From the NCBI GenBank assembly GCA_903789665.1, contig CAIFEX010000003.1, positions 62,001-126,000 on the forward strand: a stretch of 64,000 nucleotides of DNA, given 5' to 3'. The stretch's first letter is position 1. The number at the start of each line of letters is the position of its first letter. The notes beneath the pieces were generated by a model. It saw only the letters and a program-made list of their open reading frames with translations, did not search any database and was not told the DNA's origin. The position numbers and the translations under genes were made by a program. Origin of the DNA: an uncultured Clostridium sp. Its GTDB lineage: Bacteria; Bacillota; Clostridia; Clostridiales; Clostridiaceae. Of the stretch, positions 45,567 through 55,313 are shown in pieces.

Positions 45567-46643
45567 TTACATCAAATTCAATATACCTATGACAGCAGCG
45601 GCTTCTATCACCGGAACAGCCCTCGGTACAATACAGGGATCATGCCTGCCTTTTATTCTCAAAATCGCGTCCTCACCGCTTTCAATATTTACGGTCCTCT
45701 GGGCTTTTGCTATAGAAGGAGTCGGCTTCACGGCTGTCTTGAATATAAGCGGCATTCCATTGGTAATTCCTCCCAAAATTCCCCCGTTATTGTTGGTATA
45801 GGTCTTTATCTCATGATTTTCCGACATATAGTATTCATCATTGGCTTCTGAGCCTTTCATTGCAGCTATGTTGAAACCTTCTCCAAATTCCACTCCTTTA
45901 ACTGCAGGAATAGAAAATAAAAGCTGGGAAAGTGTACTTTCCACTGAATTAAAAAATGGATTCCCCACACCTGCCGGCAGGTTCAAAACCATCGTTTCCA
46001 CAACTCCTCCAAGAGAATCTCCCTCTTTTCTGGCCCTCAATATACTGTCTTTCATCTTTTCGCCACAGCCTTTATCCAATACAGGAAATATATCTTTTGA
46101 AAGTTTTTCAAGCGTGTTCTTATCAGTGGAAACAGCATCGAAGGAATACTTATCTTCCACGCGGCCTATACTCTTTACATGGCTCCCTATCACTATACCT
46201 CTTTCCTCAAGTACTTTTCTGCACAGTGAACCGGCAAAAACCAGAGGTGCTGTAAGTCTTCCGGAAAAATGTCCCCCTCCCCTGTAATCGTTAAAGCCCT
46301 TATATTTAACTCTGCCGGTAAAATCCGCATGACCCGGTCTCGGCATATTTGAAATTTCTTCATAATCTTCTGAATTGACATCGCCGTTCAATATCACGGC
46401 ACAAAGTGGAGTCCCCGTAGATCTGCCTCTGAAACATCCACTCAGTATATGGAACTCATCATTTTCTTTTCTTGCAGTAGACAAGCTTGTATTTCCAGGG
46501 GCCCTCCTTTTCATCTGTTCTCTTATGTATCCAAGATCAATTTCAATACCAGGTTTCAAGCCGTCTAAAACTATACCGACAGCTTTTCCGTGGGATTCTC
46601 CAAAAATGGATATTTTTATTTTATTCCCCCATATTCCGCTCAT
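45567..46643 (-). CDS. aroC: Chorismate synthase
   Basis: 358 residues. FMN-dependent 1,4-elimination of EPSP. Signature blocks [26 protein letters not shown] and [24 protein letters not shown] overlap with aroA. Confidence 0.96.
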   Translation of the reverse strand: MSGIWGNKIKISIFGESHGKAVGIVLDGLKPGIEIDLGYIREQMKRRAPGNTSLSTARKENDEFHILSGCFRGRSTGTPLCAVILNGDVNSEDYEEISNMPRPGHADFTGRVKYKGFNDYRGGGHFSGRLTAPLVFAGSLCRKVLEERGIVIGSHVKSIGRVEDKYSFDAVSTDKNTLEKLSKDIFPVLDKGCGEKMKDSILRARKEGDSLGGVVETMVLNLPAGVGNPFFNSVESTLSQLLFSIPAVKGVEFGEGFNIAAMKGSEANDEYYMSENHEIKTYTNNNGGILGGITNGMPLIFKTAVKPTPSIAKAQRTVNIESGEDAILRIKGRHDPCIVPRAVPVIEAAAVIGILNLM

Positions 46644-47905
46644 AATATATTACCTCCCAAAATCATAAAATCTTTCCAAAATCCCGGATATGATTTTTTG
46701 ACACATTCAGCCCCTTTTATTGTCATAGGGTTCAAACATCTTGAAGACACCGACGCCAGGGACATGGCTATTCTATGATCATCCCAGCTGTCTACCTCAC
46801 CGCCAGCCAGCCTTTCCCTTCCTCTTATAAGAAGTCCATCTTCTTTTTCCAAAACATGTCCGCCAATTTTATTTAATTCAGATGATATGGCTTTAAGTCT
46901 ATCTGATTCTTTAATTCTAAGTCTTCCTGCATTTTTAATTTCAGTAGTACCGCAGCTTACAGAAGCCAAAGCTGCAAGTACGGGTACAAGATCGGGGCAT
47001 TGTGAAGCATCAATGGTACTGCCATAAATTCTATCGGAAGGCATGGCAATCAAACTGTTTCCCGTCCATTTAACTTTTACACCCATTTTTTTCAGTATAT
47101 CCACTATCATCCTGTCACCTTGAAGGGAATCTTTTTTTAGTCCGCAGCATACAATGCCATTTCCAAGTGCTCCCATAACAAGCCAAAAAGCAGCCTGCGA
47201 AAAATCCCCTTCCACTCTATAGTCACTGCTTTCATATTTTTGTCTTCCCCTGACTACATATCTTTTAAGCCCGTCTTCACATACTTTTATTCCAAATTTT
47301 TTTAATACATCCAGTGTAATATCAACATAAGGTCTGGACTCCAATGCAGTAGTTAAATTTACCGAAGAATCTCCGTCCAATATAGGAAGGACAAATAAGA
47401 GCCCTGTTATAAACTGGGAACTTATATCCCCTCTCACTTCATAATCTCCTGGTTTTAATTTTCCCTTTAAAATCAGGGGCAGTTTCCCGTTAAAATTTTT
47501 ATAATATATTTTTTGATTATCGAATATGTCGTAATAGACGTCAAGAGGTCTGTCTATAAGCTTCCCACCGCCCGTGAAAATAATTTTCTCATCAATTGCG
47601 GCTGCTATAGGTACTAGAAATCTCAGGGTGGAACCTGACTGGCCGCAATTTATATACGGATTTTTCACAGTCAGCCGGGGATTTCCTTTTACAGTTAAAT
47701 TAGATTTCCCTCTATATATTTTCACGCCCAGATTTTCCACAGCATTACAGGTAGCATATATGTCTCTGGAAAAACTGATATTTTCCAAATTGCTTACACC
47801 ATCACCCAATGAAGCACATATTATCGCCCTATGGCATATACTCTTAGAACTAGGTACATTTATCTTGCCATTTAATTTTGCCGGATTTATATGTACATAT
47901 TCCAA
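46640..47905 (-). CDS. aroA: EPSP synthase (3-phosphoshikimate 1-carboxyvinyltransferase)
   Basis: 421 residues. [28 protein letters not shown] (a loop with Gly-x-Ser where many enzymes have GNAGT, as in class II-like variants), [11 protein letters not shown] and [10 protein letters not shown]. Joins shikimate-3-phosphate and PEP. Short overlap with aroC. Confidence 0.95.
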   Translation of the reverse strand: MEYVHINPAKLNGKINVPSSKSICHRAIICASLGDGVSNLENISFSRDIYATCNAVENLGVKIYRGKSNLTVKGNPRLTVKNPYINCGQSGSTLRFLVPIAAAIDEKIIFTGGGKLIDRPLDVYYDIFDNQKIYYKNFNGKLPLILKGKLKPGDYEVRGDISSQFITGLLFVLPILDGDSSVNLTTALESRPYVDITLDVLKKFGIKVCEDGLKRYVVRGRQKYESSDYRVEGDFSQAAFWLVMGALGNGIVCCGLKKDSLQGDRMIVDILKKMGVKVKWTGNSLIAMPSDRIYGSTIDASQCPDLVPVLAALASVSCGTTEIKNAGRLRIKESDRLKAISSELNKIGGHVLEKEDGLLIRGRERLAGGEVDSWDDHRIAMSLASVSSRCLNPMTIKGAECVKKSYPGFWKDFMILGGNIL

Positions 47906-47935
47906 TATTGTCCTCCTCCTTTCATCTTATCTTAT

Positions 47936-49003
47936 CTAAAACAGGAAGTTCTCTACTTCGGGCATTTTCACTTTCATTATCACTGCTTTCCCGGTTTCTT
48001 TTAAAACTATGAGATTTAGAATATTACCACTTAAAGACTTTTTATCCAATGCTATGGAATTCATGACAGATTGTTTATCCAAATTAGGCATGCAGGTAGG
48101 GAGTCCATATTTGTCCAATGTGAATTTCATATAATCATATGTACCGCTTTTGGTTATACCCATTTTCTCAGTTTTTCCCGTTATTGCAGTCATGCCAATA
48201 GCTATGGCTTCACCATGGCTGTACCTATCATAATTATAATATCTCTCTATAGCATGACCTAAAGTATGGCCAAAATTCAATATCATCCTGCTTCCCAAAT
48301 CCATCTCGTCTATTTCTACCACCTGTTTTTTTATGCTGCAGCATTTATATATTATATCTTCAATATTAGCCAGGACATCTTCCCTGCTGGAATAGGAGTC
48401 AAGTGCCTTCAGAATGCTTTTGTCACGTATAAATCCATATTTTATAACTTCCGACATCCCATCACTAAAAAATCTGCGTTTCAAGGACGAAAGCACGTCA
48501 GGATCTATAAAAACTGCATCCGGATGATAAAAATTTCCCACCAGATTTTTGCCCCAGGGCAAATCCACGGCCACTTTCCCACCTATGCTGCTGTCTACCT
48601 GTGCCAAAATTGAAGTTGGAACCTGAATGTACTTTATGCCTCTTAAATAGGTAGCTGCGGCAAAGCCGCCCAGATCACCTACAACTCCCCCTCCAAACGA
48701 TATTATAATATCATTTCTCCTTATATTAAATTTACATAAATCCCTATATACATTTTTGAGTACATCTAGGGTCTTACTCTTTTCACCGGGTTCTATGGAT
48801 ATTACATTTACTTCAAATCCACTATCCAAAAGTGATTTTTTTAACACGTTCAAGTACAATTTCTCCACATTATAGTCAGTAATCACGACAACATTTTTCC
48901 CTTTATAAATATCTTCCAATTTTTCCCCTATACAATTTAAAATTCCTCTTTTTATATATATCCTATAGGATTTTTCTTTAAGATTGATATCAACAACATT
49001 CAT
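47936..49003 (-). CDS. aroB: 3-dehydroquinate synthase
   Basis: 355 residues, NAD+ and divalent-metal enzyme that cyclises DAHP. Blocks SFGGGVVGDLGGFAAATYLRG, VPTSILAQVDSSIGGKVAV, NFGHTLGHAIE (zinc ligand His). I start at the ATG at 49003, with AGGTGAGGA upstream and 13 nt after tyrA. The longer in-frame ATG at 49054 lies inside tyrA. Confidence 0.94.
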   Translation of the reverse strand: MNVVDINLKEKSYRIYIKRGILNCIGEKLEDIYKGKNVVVITDYNVEKLYLNVLKKSLLDSGFEVNVISIEPGEKSKTLDVLKNVYRDLCKFNIRRNDIIISFGGGVVGDLGGFAAATYLRGIKYIQVPTSILAQVDSSIGGKVAVDLPWGKNLVGNFYHPDAVFIDPDVLSSLKRRFFSDGMSEVIKYGFIRDKSILKALDSYSSREDVLANIEDIIYKCCSIKKQVVEIDEMDLGSRMILNFGHTLGHAIERYYNYDRYSHGEAIAIGMTAITGKTEKMGITKSGTYDYMKFTLDKYGLPTCMPNLDKQSVMNSIALDKKSLSGNILNLIVLKETGKAVIMKVKMPEVENFLF

Positions 49004-49016
49004 AAAATCACTGTCC

Positions 49017-49886
49017 TCACCTTTTAATAAGAGATTTCCTTCTGCATGCTGCATTTTCGAAAATATCCTTCAGCATGTCAGTATCTTTGCCCTTTAAAGC
49101 TGTCTTCAATCTGTCCATACTTCTTTGAAATATTTCTATTTCATCTATAAGTTTATCTGAATTCATCATAAATAACTCACTCCACAATTCAGAATTAATC
49201 TGTGCAACTCTCGTGATATCTTTAAAACTTCCCCCTATGAAGGATGACATAGAATTTATAAAATTTTCCCCGTGGGAATTTATAATTGAAACTGCTGCAG
49301 CATGTGGAAGCTGACTGGTAAACGCAATTATATCATCATGCTTTTCAGGGCTCACATAAACCACACTGCCGCATCCTATTCTTCTGGCCATTTCATCTAT
49401 GATTTTAAGTCCTCTGGCCGTATTTTTATTGCTCGGGGTTATTATATAATTTGCATTTGTAAAAATATCCGCCGAAGCAAACTCTATTCCCCTGGATTCT
49501 CTGCCCGTCATGGGATGTCCTGCAACAAATTCAATGTGCCCAGGCAAAAACGAATTTATATCTCTTACCACATCTCTCTTTACACTTGAAGTATCTGTTA
49601 TAATTCCTCCATTCTTAAAATTCTGCAAATTGTCTCTCACAAACTTCACCGTATCTCCAGGATAAAGAGCTGCTATAACCAAATCCACATCTTTTAAAAA
49701 TTTCCCTCCACTTTCATATACCTCATCTACAATGCCCCTGTGCAGAGCATTCTTTAAAACTTTCCCATCTCTGTCTATTCCAATTATACTTCTGGGTTTT
49801 AAAGCCCTGAGAGCCATAGCATAAGATCCGCCTATAAGCCCTATCCCAACAACAGCTATGTTTATATCAAAGTCATAATCTTTCAC
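49017..49886 (-). CDS. tyrA: Prephenate dehydrogenase
   Basis: 289 residues. NAD-binding GIGLIGGSYAMAL (14-), GHPMTGRESRGIEFA and a C-terminal helical dimer domain ending near QRSMDRLKTAL. Makes 4-hydroxyphenylpyruvate for tyrosine. No ACT domain, so direct tyrosine control is less likely. GTG start behind GGGAGAG. Confidence 0.92.
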   Translation of the reverse strand: MKDYDFDINIAVVGIGLIGGSYAMALRALKPRSIIGIDRDGKVLKNALHRGIVDEVYESGGKFLKDVDLVIAALYPGDTVKFVRDNLQNFKNGGIITDTSSVKRDVVRDINSFLPGHIEFVAGHPMTGRESRGIEFASADIFTNANYIITPSNKNTARGLKIIDEMARRIGCGSVVYVSPEKHDDIIAFTSQLPHAAAVSIINSHGENFINSMSSFIGGSFKDITRVAQINSELWSELFMMNSDKLIDEIEIFQRSMDRLKTALKGKDTDMLKDIFENAACRRKSLIKR

Positions 49887-49916
49887 TTTTACTCTCCCTT
49901 CAATTATATATGCCTT

Positions 49917-50951
49917 TCATACATTCAAGGCATTATATTTCCTGCAGGACATTGCATCCTCCATTCTGTTTATATCCTTCATAAGTTCCTGAAATACTTT
50001 TGGCTTTATGGACTGCTGTCCATCACATTTTGCATTGGCGGGATCATTGTGAACTTCTATCATAAGTCCATCTGCACCTACGGCTACTGCCGCCTTGGCA
50101 AGAGGCTCCACCATCCACCAAATTCCAGCTGCATGGCTTGGATCTACTATTACCGGAAGGTGGCTCAATTTTTTTATAACCGGCACAGCACTTAAATCCA
50201 GTGTATTCCTCGTATAGGTCTCAAAAGTCCTTATTCCCCTCTCACAGAGTATTACATTTTCATTTCCACCTGACATTATATATTCAGCAGACATAAGCAA
50301 TTCCTCAATAGTAGCTGAAATTCCCCTTTTCAATAAAATGGGCTTTTTAGTCTTCCCAAGCTGCCTCAAGAGATCAAAATTCTGCATATTTCTTGCACCA
50401 ACCTGTATTATATCTACATCTTCCACAAATTTATCTATCAGATCTGTAGACATAATTTCCGTAACAATTGGAAGTCCCGTCTCCTTTCTGGCTATTTTTA
50501 AAAGTTCAAGTCCTCTTTCCTTGAGACCTTGAAAACTGTAAGGTGAAGTCCTGGGCTTAAAAGCACCTCCTCTTAAAAATTTGGCTCCGCTTCTCTTCAC
50601 ATCTTTTGCAATGCCTACAATCTGCTCCTCGCTTTCAACGGAACAGGGGCCTGCTATTACAGCCAATCTGCCTCCTCCTATGGAATTTTCCCCCACTTTC
50701 ACAACAGTATCATCAGGGTGAAACATCCTGTTGGAAAGCTTATACGGCTGCTGTACTTTTTTTACATCCTCCACAAACTCATCTGCCCTGATCTTGCCTG
50801 CGTCAACCCCTGTTGTATCACCTATAAGACCCAGCACACAATATTCCTTCCCCTGTATTACATTTACAGATACGTTATTTTCTCTTTCGATTTTTTGCTT
50901 CAGCCTCATTATTTCATTCAACGGCGACTTTGGCTTCATAATTACTATCAT
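49917..50951 (-). CDS. aroF: DAHP synthase (3-deoxy-7-phosphoheptulonate synthase, class I-beta)
   Basis: 344 residues. A short N-terminal ferredoxin-like/ACT-like regulatory domain (about 1-75) then the TIM barrel with VIAGPCSVESEEQ, LRGGAFKPRTSPYSFQG, LKRG and VDPSHAAG. Commits PEP and erythrose-4-phosphate to aromatics. I start at 50951 behind AAGGAGGG; the longer reading runs into the terminator hairpin. It is the first enzyme gene of the operon, directly after the attenuator. Confidence 0.95.
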   Translation of the reverse strand: MIVIMKPKSPLNEIMRLKQKIERENNVSVNVIQGKEYCVLGLIGDTTGVDAGKIRADEFVEDVKKVQQPYKLSNRMFHPDDTVVKVGENSIGGGRLAVIAGPCSVESEEQIVGIAKDVKRSGAKFLRGGAFKPRTSPYSFQGLKERGLELLKIARKETGLPIVTEIMSTDLIDKFVEDVDIIQVGARNMQNFDLLRQLGKTKKPILLKRGISATIEELLMSAEYIMSGGNENVILCERGIRTFETYTRNTLDLSAVPVIKKLSHLPVIVDPSHAAGIWWMVEPLAKAAVAVGADGLMIEVHNDPANAKCDGQQSIKPKVFQELMKDINRMEDAMSCRKYNALNV

Positions 50952-50973
50952 ATATAAAATCCCTCCTTGAAAT

Positions 50974-51005
50974 AAAAAAGCAAGGCTCCTTAATGAGCCT
51001 TGCCT
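50974..51005 (-). terminator. Attenuator terminator of the aromatic operon
   Basis: GCAAGGCTC / GAGCCTTGC stem (51003-50995 with 50988-50980 on the minus strand), loop ATTAAG, then TTTTTT. It lies between the leader peptide and aroF. Its loop and flanks (CTCATTAAGGA, 50997-50987) are complementary to the leader stop-codon region (TCCTAATGAG, 51087-51078). Confidence 0.9.
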
Positions 51006-51081
51006 AAAATTAACCAATTGCATTTTATTCTAGCATGAAGTATGTAAAACTTCCATCACCACATACAACTATATCCACTCA

Positions 51082-51210
51082 TTAGGAAAGATCTAAATAT
51101 TTTTGAAAGCAAAAATAACCAGCGCTAAAATAAAAATAGCCCCAGCTAAAGGTAAAGTAAAAGTAATTTTTATTTTCTGCTTTCATTTCTTTCCCAATGA
51201 CATCTTTCAT
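51082..51210 (-). CDS. Aromatic-amino-acid leader peptide of the aro operon
   Basis: 42 codons from the ATG at 51210, with GGAGGT 9 nt upstream, ending TAA at 51082. Residues 16-38 contain 7 Phe, 6 Tyr and 1 Trp, including YFYFTFSWGYFYF. Such density is the mark of a ribosome-mediated attenuation leader like pheL, extended to all three aromatic acids. The N-terminal 15 residues are ordinary and charged. The stop-codon region can pair with the terminator loop, giving a mechanism. I find no other product-like feature, so the peptide itself is probably not the functional product. Confidence 0.88.
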   Translation of the reverse strand: MKDVIGKEMKAENKNYFYFTFSWGYFYFSAGYFCFQKYLDLS

Positions 51211-51262
51211 TTCAACTTTACCTCCACATAAAATAAATTATAATCTAAATCTATTGTTTCTA

Positions 51263-51290
51263 ATTATAGCAGGTTCTCTCTTTATGTCAA
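51263..51290 (-). promoter_or_regulatory. Promoter of the aromatic operon
   Basis: TTGACA (51290-51285), 16-nt spacer, TATAAT (51268-51263). Expected start near 51256, giving a leader of about 305 nt before aroF. Confidence 0.88.
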
Positions 51291-51429
51291 CAAGGAATTT
51301 TAAATTTATGGAATTATATGGAATTATGCCGAAATATATAGTATAATTAACCTAAATTATTTCCAATTCTCTACGATAATATATTGATTTGAAATTTCAG
51401 GTTAATCTATAACCTCAGGAGGACACAGT

Positions 51430-52635
51430 ATGAACAGGTACAAGAAACTAGTCTTTGCTTTTTTTGTCTCTGCAGCTCTTATGAACAGTAGAAATATGAT
51501 AAATACCGTACACGCAGATAGTATTTTACCAAATATTCAAAGCAGTGCCTACACTGCAGTTGGAAACATATTTGCCAAATGCGGATACAGGGGACAGTGC
51601 ACTTGGTTTACATACGGTAGAGTTCTTGAAAAGCTCGGAATTGCACTACCTTCAGAATTCTACGGAAATGCAGTGGAATGGTGGTATGCCAATGCAAGAG
51701 ACAATGTATACCCCTACGGTTATGAGCCCAGGGCAAATTCTATAGTAGTGTGGGGCGGCGGACCTATCGGCTACGGACATGTAGGTTTCGTAGAAAAAGT
51801 AGAAGGCGATACCGTATATTTTAATGAAGGTAATTTCAGCATAAGAGGAAATTACGATGGAAACGTGAAAACCCTTTCAAAAGAGGCCATAAAAAACCGC
51901 GGCAATTTATATCTAAAGGGGTACATATACGTTGGAAATGGGAGACAGTCAGTCCCTGCTTCTTCCCCGGGCAGCGGCCCTGATGAAGATACAGATACCC
52001 ACAAAACTGGATTTGTAAATATTTCCAGTAATAATTCCTGTTTGAACATAAGAAATGGTGCAGGTACATCTTTTGGAATACTGGGGAGTCTAAAAAAAGG
52101 ACAATCTATTGAAATAGTCGGTTCCGTCGGAAGCTGGTATAAGATAAAGTTGAATTCATCATATGGTTATGTAGCTTCCACCTACATAAGTACAGATGAA
52201 AACAGCAGTACTCCAACCTCCAACTCGAAAACGGGTTATATCAAACTTCAAAACAGCTCTTCCTATTTGAATTTAAGATCAGCACCCCAAGGCCCCATAA
52301 TAGGATCCCTGTCAAACGGAACACAGGTAACCGTTCTGGGAAGTTCAGGAAGCTGGTGCAAGATCACTGCAGGAAATAAAACCGGTTATATCTATTCCAG
52401 CTATATGAGCTTTTCACAGCCAGCACCTGTACCGGCAAATTCCAAAACCGGTACTGTAATTTTGAAAAATAGATCTTCTGTATTGAATTTAAGAAATAAT
52501 CCATGGACAGGGCGTGTACTCGCAGCTCTTCCCTATGGGAGTAAAGTTACGATTTTAAGTACTGACGGGCGCTGGTACAAAGTACAGGCTGGATCTGTAA
52601 CAGGTTATGTACATTCTGACTATATAAGGGTGTAA
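51430..52635 (+). CDS. Secreted CHAP amidase/endopeptidase with three SH3 domains
   Basis: 401 residues. Signal peptide (1-29), CHAP domain (about 45-165) with catalytic Cys57 in GQCTWFTYGR and His117 in YGHVGFVE, then three bacterial SH3 domains (about 195-255, 269-327, 341-399), each with a LNxRSxP-like core and GYVxSxYI end. Likely cleaves peptidoglycan during growth, division or lysis. AGGAGG 7 nt before the ATG; a small hairpin (AGGTTA/TAACCT, 51399-51415) sits just upstream of it. Confidence 0.9.
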   Translation: MNRYKKLVFAFFVSAALMNSRNMINTVHADSILPNIQSSAYTAVGNIFAKCGYRGQCTWFTYGRVLEKLGIALPSEFYGNAVEWWYANARDNVYPYGYEPRANSIVVWGGGPIGYGHVGFVEKVEGDTVYFNEGNFSIRGNYDGNVKTLSKEAIKNRGNLYLKGYIYVGNGRQSVPASSPGSGPDEDTDTHKTGFVNISSNNSCLNIRNGAGTSFGILGSLKKGQSIEIVGSVGSWYKIKLNSSYGYVASTYISTDENSSTPTSNSKTGYIKLQNSSSYLNLRSAPQGPIIGSLSNGTQVTVLGSSGSWCKITAGNKTGYIYSSYMSFSQPAPVPANSKTGTVILKNRSSVLNLRNNPWTGRVLAALPYGSKVTILSTDGRWYKVQAGSVTGYVHSDYIRV

Positions 52636-52650
52636 AATTCAAATATCAAA

Positions 52651-52682
52651 AAAGCCAGCCTGGAAAATACAGACTGGCTTAG
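52651..52682. terminator. Convergent terminator after the CHAP gene
   Basis: AAGCCAG-c-CTG / CAG-a-CTGGCTT stem. The T-run is on the minus-strand side (TTTTTTGATATTTG), so it chiefly serves the 52688-53023 gene. Confidence 0.7.
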
Positions 52683-52687
52683 ACTAG

Positions 52688-53023
52688 TTAGTATTGAATA
52701 CCTTTAATATCCTCCAAATTTTTCACTTCCAGATTGTCTATTAATTCATAAGGTGAATTCTGACCCAACAAACTGGAAACATTGCAGAACCATTCAAGTG
52801 GTTTAATATACTTTACATCTCTGGATACCAAAAAATAAAAATCCGGATGGGTATTGGATCTGGTCTTATTACTCATAAATAAATTATGTTTCTGTATACC
52901 TGTAAGAAAAGGTTCTATTTTAGACTTAGTTTCATATAAAGTACATTTTATGACAAAAGCATCCACTGTTTTATCATAATTCTCAAAATATTTGCAATCC
53001 TTCCAGACTGCTATAACTTCCAT
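52688..53023 (-). CDS. Hypothetical protein
   Basis: 111 residues (MEVIAVWKDCKYFENYDKTV...), soluble, mixed alpha/beta pattern with CKYF and WFCNVSSLLG. No family recognised. It may share a transcript with the SdpI-like gene 29 nt upstream. Confidence 0.6.
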   Translation of the reverse strand: MEVIAVWKDCKYFENYDKTVDAFVIKCTLYETKSKIEPFLTGIQKHNLFMSNKTRSNTHPDFYFLVSRDVKYIKPLEWFCNVSSLLGQNSPYELIDNLEVKNLEDIKGIQY

Positions 53024-53052
53024 GATTATCCCCCTTTTAAATCACATACTTG

Positions 53053-53427
53053 TCAATCATCTGCATTATTTCGTTTCAGATTATTAGTTCTATGAATTCT
53101 TTTACCGTTTTCATCAAAGATCTTTTTCATATGTTTCTCTGTAGTAAATACCGTACACATCAGAACAGGTATAAAACCTATCAATGGTACTAAATAACCC
53201 TTGCCGTGCAGAAAATAATGACCTATTTCGCCTAAAATAAGAAGAATAATTCCTGCCAACACGTACTGATTAGTAGAATATCTGTTTGCTTCATTCCATG
53301 TATCCTGATTTTTCATAGAAATATCAGTGCGATATCCATACCATGAATTGATTTTTTTAGGTCTAACCATTTTGGGTATAACGCCAAAAGCCAAGGTTAC
53401 CAGGCCAAATACCAGTGAATATATCAT
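53053..53427 (-). CDS. SdpI family membrane protein
   Basis: 124 residues with three to four hydrophobic segments. It has the family signature INSWYGYRTDISMKNQDTWNEANR. SdpI of Bacillus gives immunity to the SdpC killing peptide, but many homologues stand alone with unknown roles. No sdpABC genes are near. Confidence 0.8.
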   Translation of the reverse strand: MIYSLVFGLVTLAFGVIPKMVRPKKINSWYGYRTDISMKNQDTWNEANRYSTNQYVLAGIILLILGEIGHYFLHGKGYLVPLIGFIPVLMCTVFTTEKHMKKIFDENGKRIHRTNNLKRNNADD

Positions 53428-53496
53428 ATACTCAGCTCCCCTTAAAACTTAATATCCATTACTTTAATAATAAAACAATTCTTTTAAAAAGCCAAC

Positions 53497-54333
53497 CTAT
53501 TTCCCATTTAATTTGTCTTTCATATTAGATGTAAGTTTATCCAGCAGCTGAGGTTTATCCTTTCCATCATCAGGGAAAACCACATAACTGCATTCAAGGT
53601 GATATTCACTGTATTTTTCATCCACAGATCTTATTCTATTATATATTTCATTTATCTTATTCATGATAAAACGCACTCTTCCCCTCTGACATCGGGGTAA
53701 TACACCTACCAGTGTAGAAAACCCATATTTTTCAAACAAATCCGGTGTTTTAAAAAGAACTCTTAATTTTTCATAGAGAGAGTCCACTAATATCAGATAA
53801 TTATCTTTTACTTCTATTTTTTCGTCCATTTCCGTAAAATATTTTTTTATCAAGCTGATCATTATAATTGAAAGTTTCGTATGTTCAGCTTTAGCTTTCA
53901 CAATCTGTCTTGTTATATACTGCTGGAAGTTCAAATATATTATTTCACCTTGTTCATCCTTATTTTTACTGGATTTTATAAGCTTATTAACCCTTTCAAT
54001 CAGCATTTTATTATTAAAAGGTTTTAATATATATTCTGATGTTCCCTCTTTTATACATTTTATGAATGCATTTCTCGTATTCATTTTTGTAAGTATCATT
54101 ATTGGAATATTTAGATTTCTAGCTTTTATCTTTCTAATTACTTCAAAACCATCTTCATTGCTAAGTCCAACTTCCAATATTATTAAATTTATTTCATCTT
54201 TATTGTCATGAAGTTTATTAAAAAAATCAAAAGAAGTGCCTGCCTCATATACGCCAATTCCCTTTCTCTCCAGAATCTCCTTTACTCTATATCTCATATA
54301 AGCCATATCATCCAATACAATAACTTTATCCAT
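53497..54333 (-). CDS. Receiver-domain protein with Glu at the phosphorylation site and a GGDEF-like remnant
   Basis: 278 residues. The receiver domain (about 3-118) keeps the acidic pair Asp8-Asp9 and the KPF loop, but the phospho-acceptor position is Glu54 (LIILEVGLS) instead of Asp, so it may mimic the phosphorylated state. The C-terminal region (about 140-270) has a GGDEF-like fold pattern ending in CSYVVFPDDGKDKPQLLDKL but no GGDEF motif. The start at 54333 is preferred over 54354 because a weak AGGAT site precedes it. Confidence 0.7.
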   Translation of the reverse strand: MDKVIVLDDMAYMRYRVKEILERKGIGVYEAGTSFDFFNKLHDNKDEINLIILEVGLSNEDGFEVIRKIKARNLNIPIMILTKMNTRNAFIKCIKEGTSEYILKPFNNKMLIERVNKLIKSSKNKDEQGEIIYLNFQQYITRQIVKAKAEHTKLSIIMISLIKKYFTEMDEKIEVKDNYLILVDSLYEKLRVLFKTPDLFEKYGFSTLVGVLPRCQRGRVRFIMNKINEIYNRIRSVDEKYSEYHLECSYVVFPDDGKDKPQLLDKLTSNMKDKLNGK

Positions 54334-54477
54334 AATTATCATCCTATTTTCCATAGTAATATTTTAGACTATTCCTTTCCGCATTTGAAAAATGAAATTT
54401 TCAATGTCATATATTTTGTTATCGTCCAATTTAAGACTTACTTTAAAAAAATATACAGTTGAAAACCATGTTTTTTG

Positions 54478-55221
54478 CTAGGACATCCCACCATCTACAG
54501 TTATAATCTGACTTGTCATGTAAGAAGAAGAACCTCCTGCCAAAAAACATACTACTTTTGCAACTTCATCACTATTTCCAAACTTGCCCATGGGAATTTC
54601 TTCTTTTAAAATTTCTCTATCTTCAGCTTTTAAACAGGCATTCATCTGTGTATCTATTACACCTGGCGCTACGGCATTTACTCTGATATTAGAAGGTGCC
54701 ATCTCCTTTCCAAGAGATCTGGTAAAAATATTTATGGCACCTTTTGTGGCAGAATAAATTGATTCACAGGAAGCACCGACATTTCCCCACATGGATGAAA
54801 TATTTATTATAGATCCGCTTTTTCTTGAAATCATATGCTTTAACACACAATGTGTACAATTCAACATTCCTTTAAAATTGACATCTATTATGGAATCCCA
54901 CTGTTTTTGCTGCATATCTACAAACAGACCTATATGACATATACCTGCATTATTTACCAGTACATCTATTTTGCCCATTTTGCCTATGGCATCTCTCACT
55001 ATTTTCTCCGCATCCTCATACAAGCTAACGTCGCCCTGAACTACAATTCCAGTAGAACCAGCTTCTCTTACCATTTCCAGAGTTTTATATGCCCCTTTTT
55101 CATCTCTATTATAATTTATTACCACAGCGGCACCACATTTTGCAATATTTACAGCAATACTTCTCCCTATACCTCTGGATGCACCAGTAATTACAACAAT
55201 TTTTCCTCCCAAATCTTCCAT
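54478..55221 (-). CDS. SDR family oxidoreductase (FabG-like)
   Basis: 247 residues. NAD(P)-binding TGASRGIG (12-19), NNAG (90-93), catalytic Ser143, Tyr156 and Lys160 (YSATK). The closest class is 3-oxoacyl-ACP reductase, but a lone gene outside a fatty acid cluster could serve another carbonyl substrate. AGGAGG precedes the ATG. Confidence 0.86.
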   Translation of the reverse strand: MEDLGGKIVVITGASRGIGRSIAVNIAKCGAAVVINYNRDEKGAYKTLEMVREAGSTGIVVQGDVSLYEDAEKIVRDAIGKMGKIDVLVNNAGICHIGLFVDMQQKQWDSIIDVNFKGMLNCTHCVLKHMISRKSGSIINISSMWGNVGASCESIYSATKGAINIFTRSLGKEMAPSNIRVNAVAPGVIDTQMNACLKAEDREILKEEIPMGKFGNSDEVAKVVCFLAGGSSSYMTSQIITVDGGMS

Positions 55222-55313
55222 ATAAATTTCCTCCTTTTAGAATCAAACCTGCATTACTTCAAGAAACATTATACATTAACTCTACATAATGGCAAAATAA
55301 AATTATAGTAAAT

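Noticed and set aside
45841-46287. 148-residue open frame on the plus strand
   Set aside because: Antisense shadow of aroC; no start signal and no recognisable motif.
51347-51405. Competing hairpins (TTAACCT/AGGTTAA versus AGGTTA/TAACCT) before the CHAP gene
   Set aside because: The first arm overlaps the probable -10 (TATAAT, 51342-51347) and so would not be transcribed. Only the small downstream hairpin can form in the RNA.
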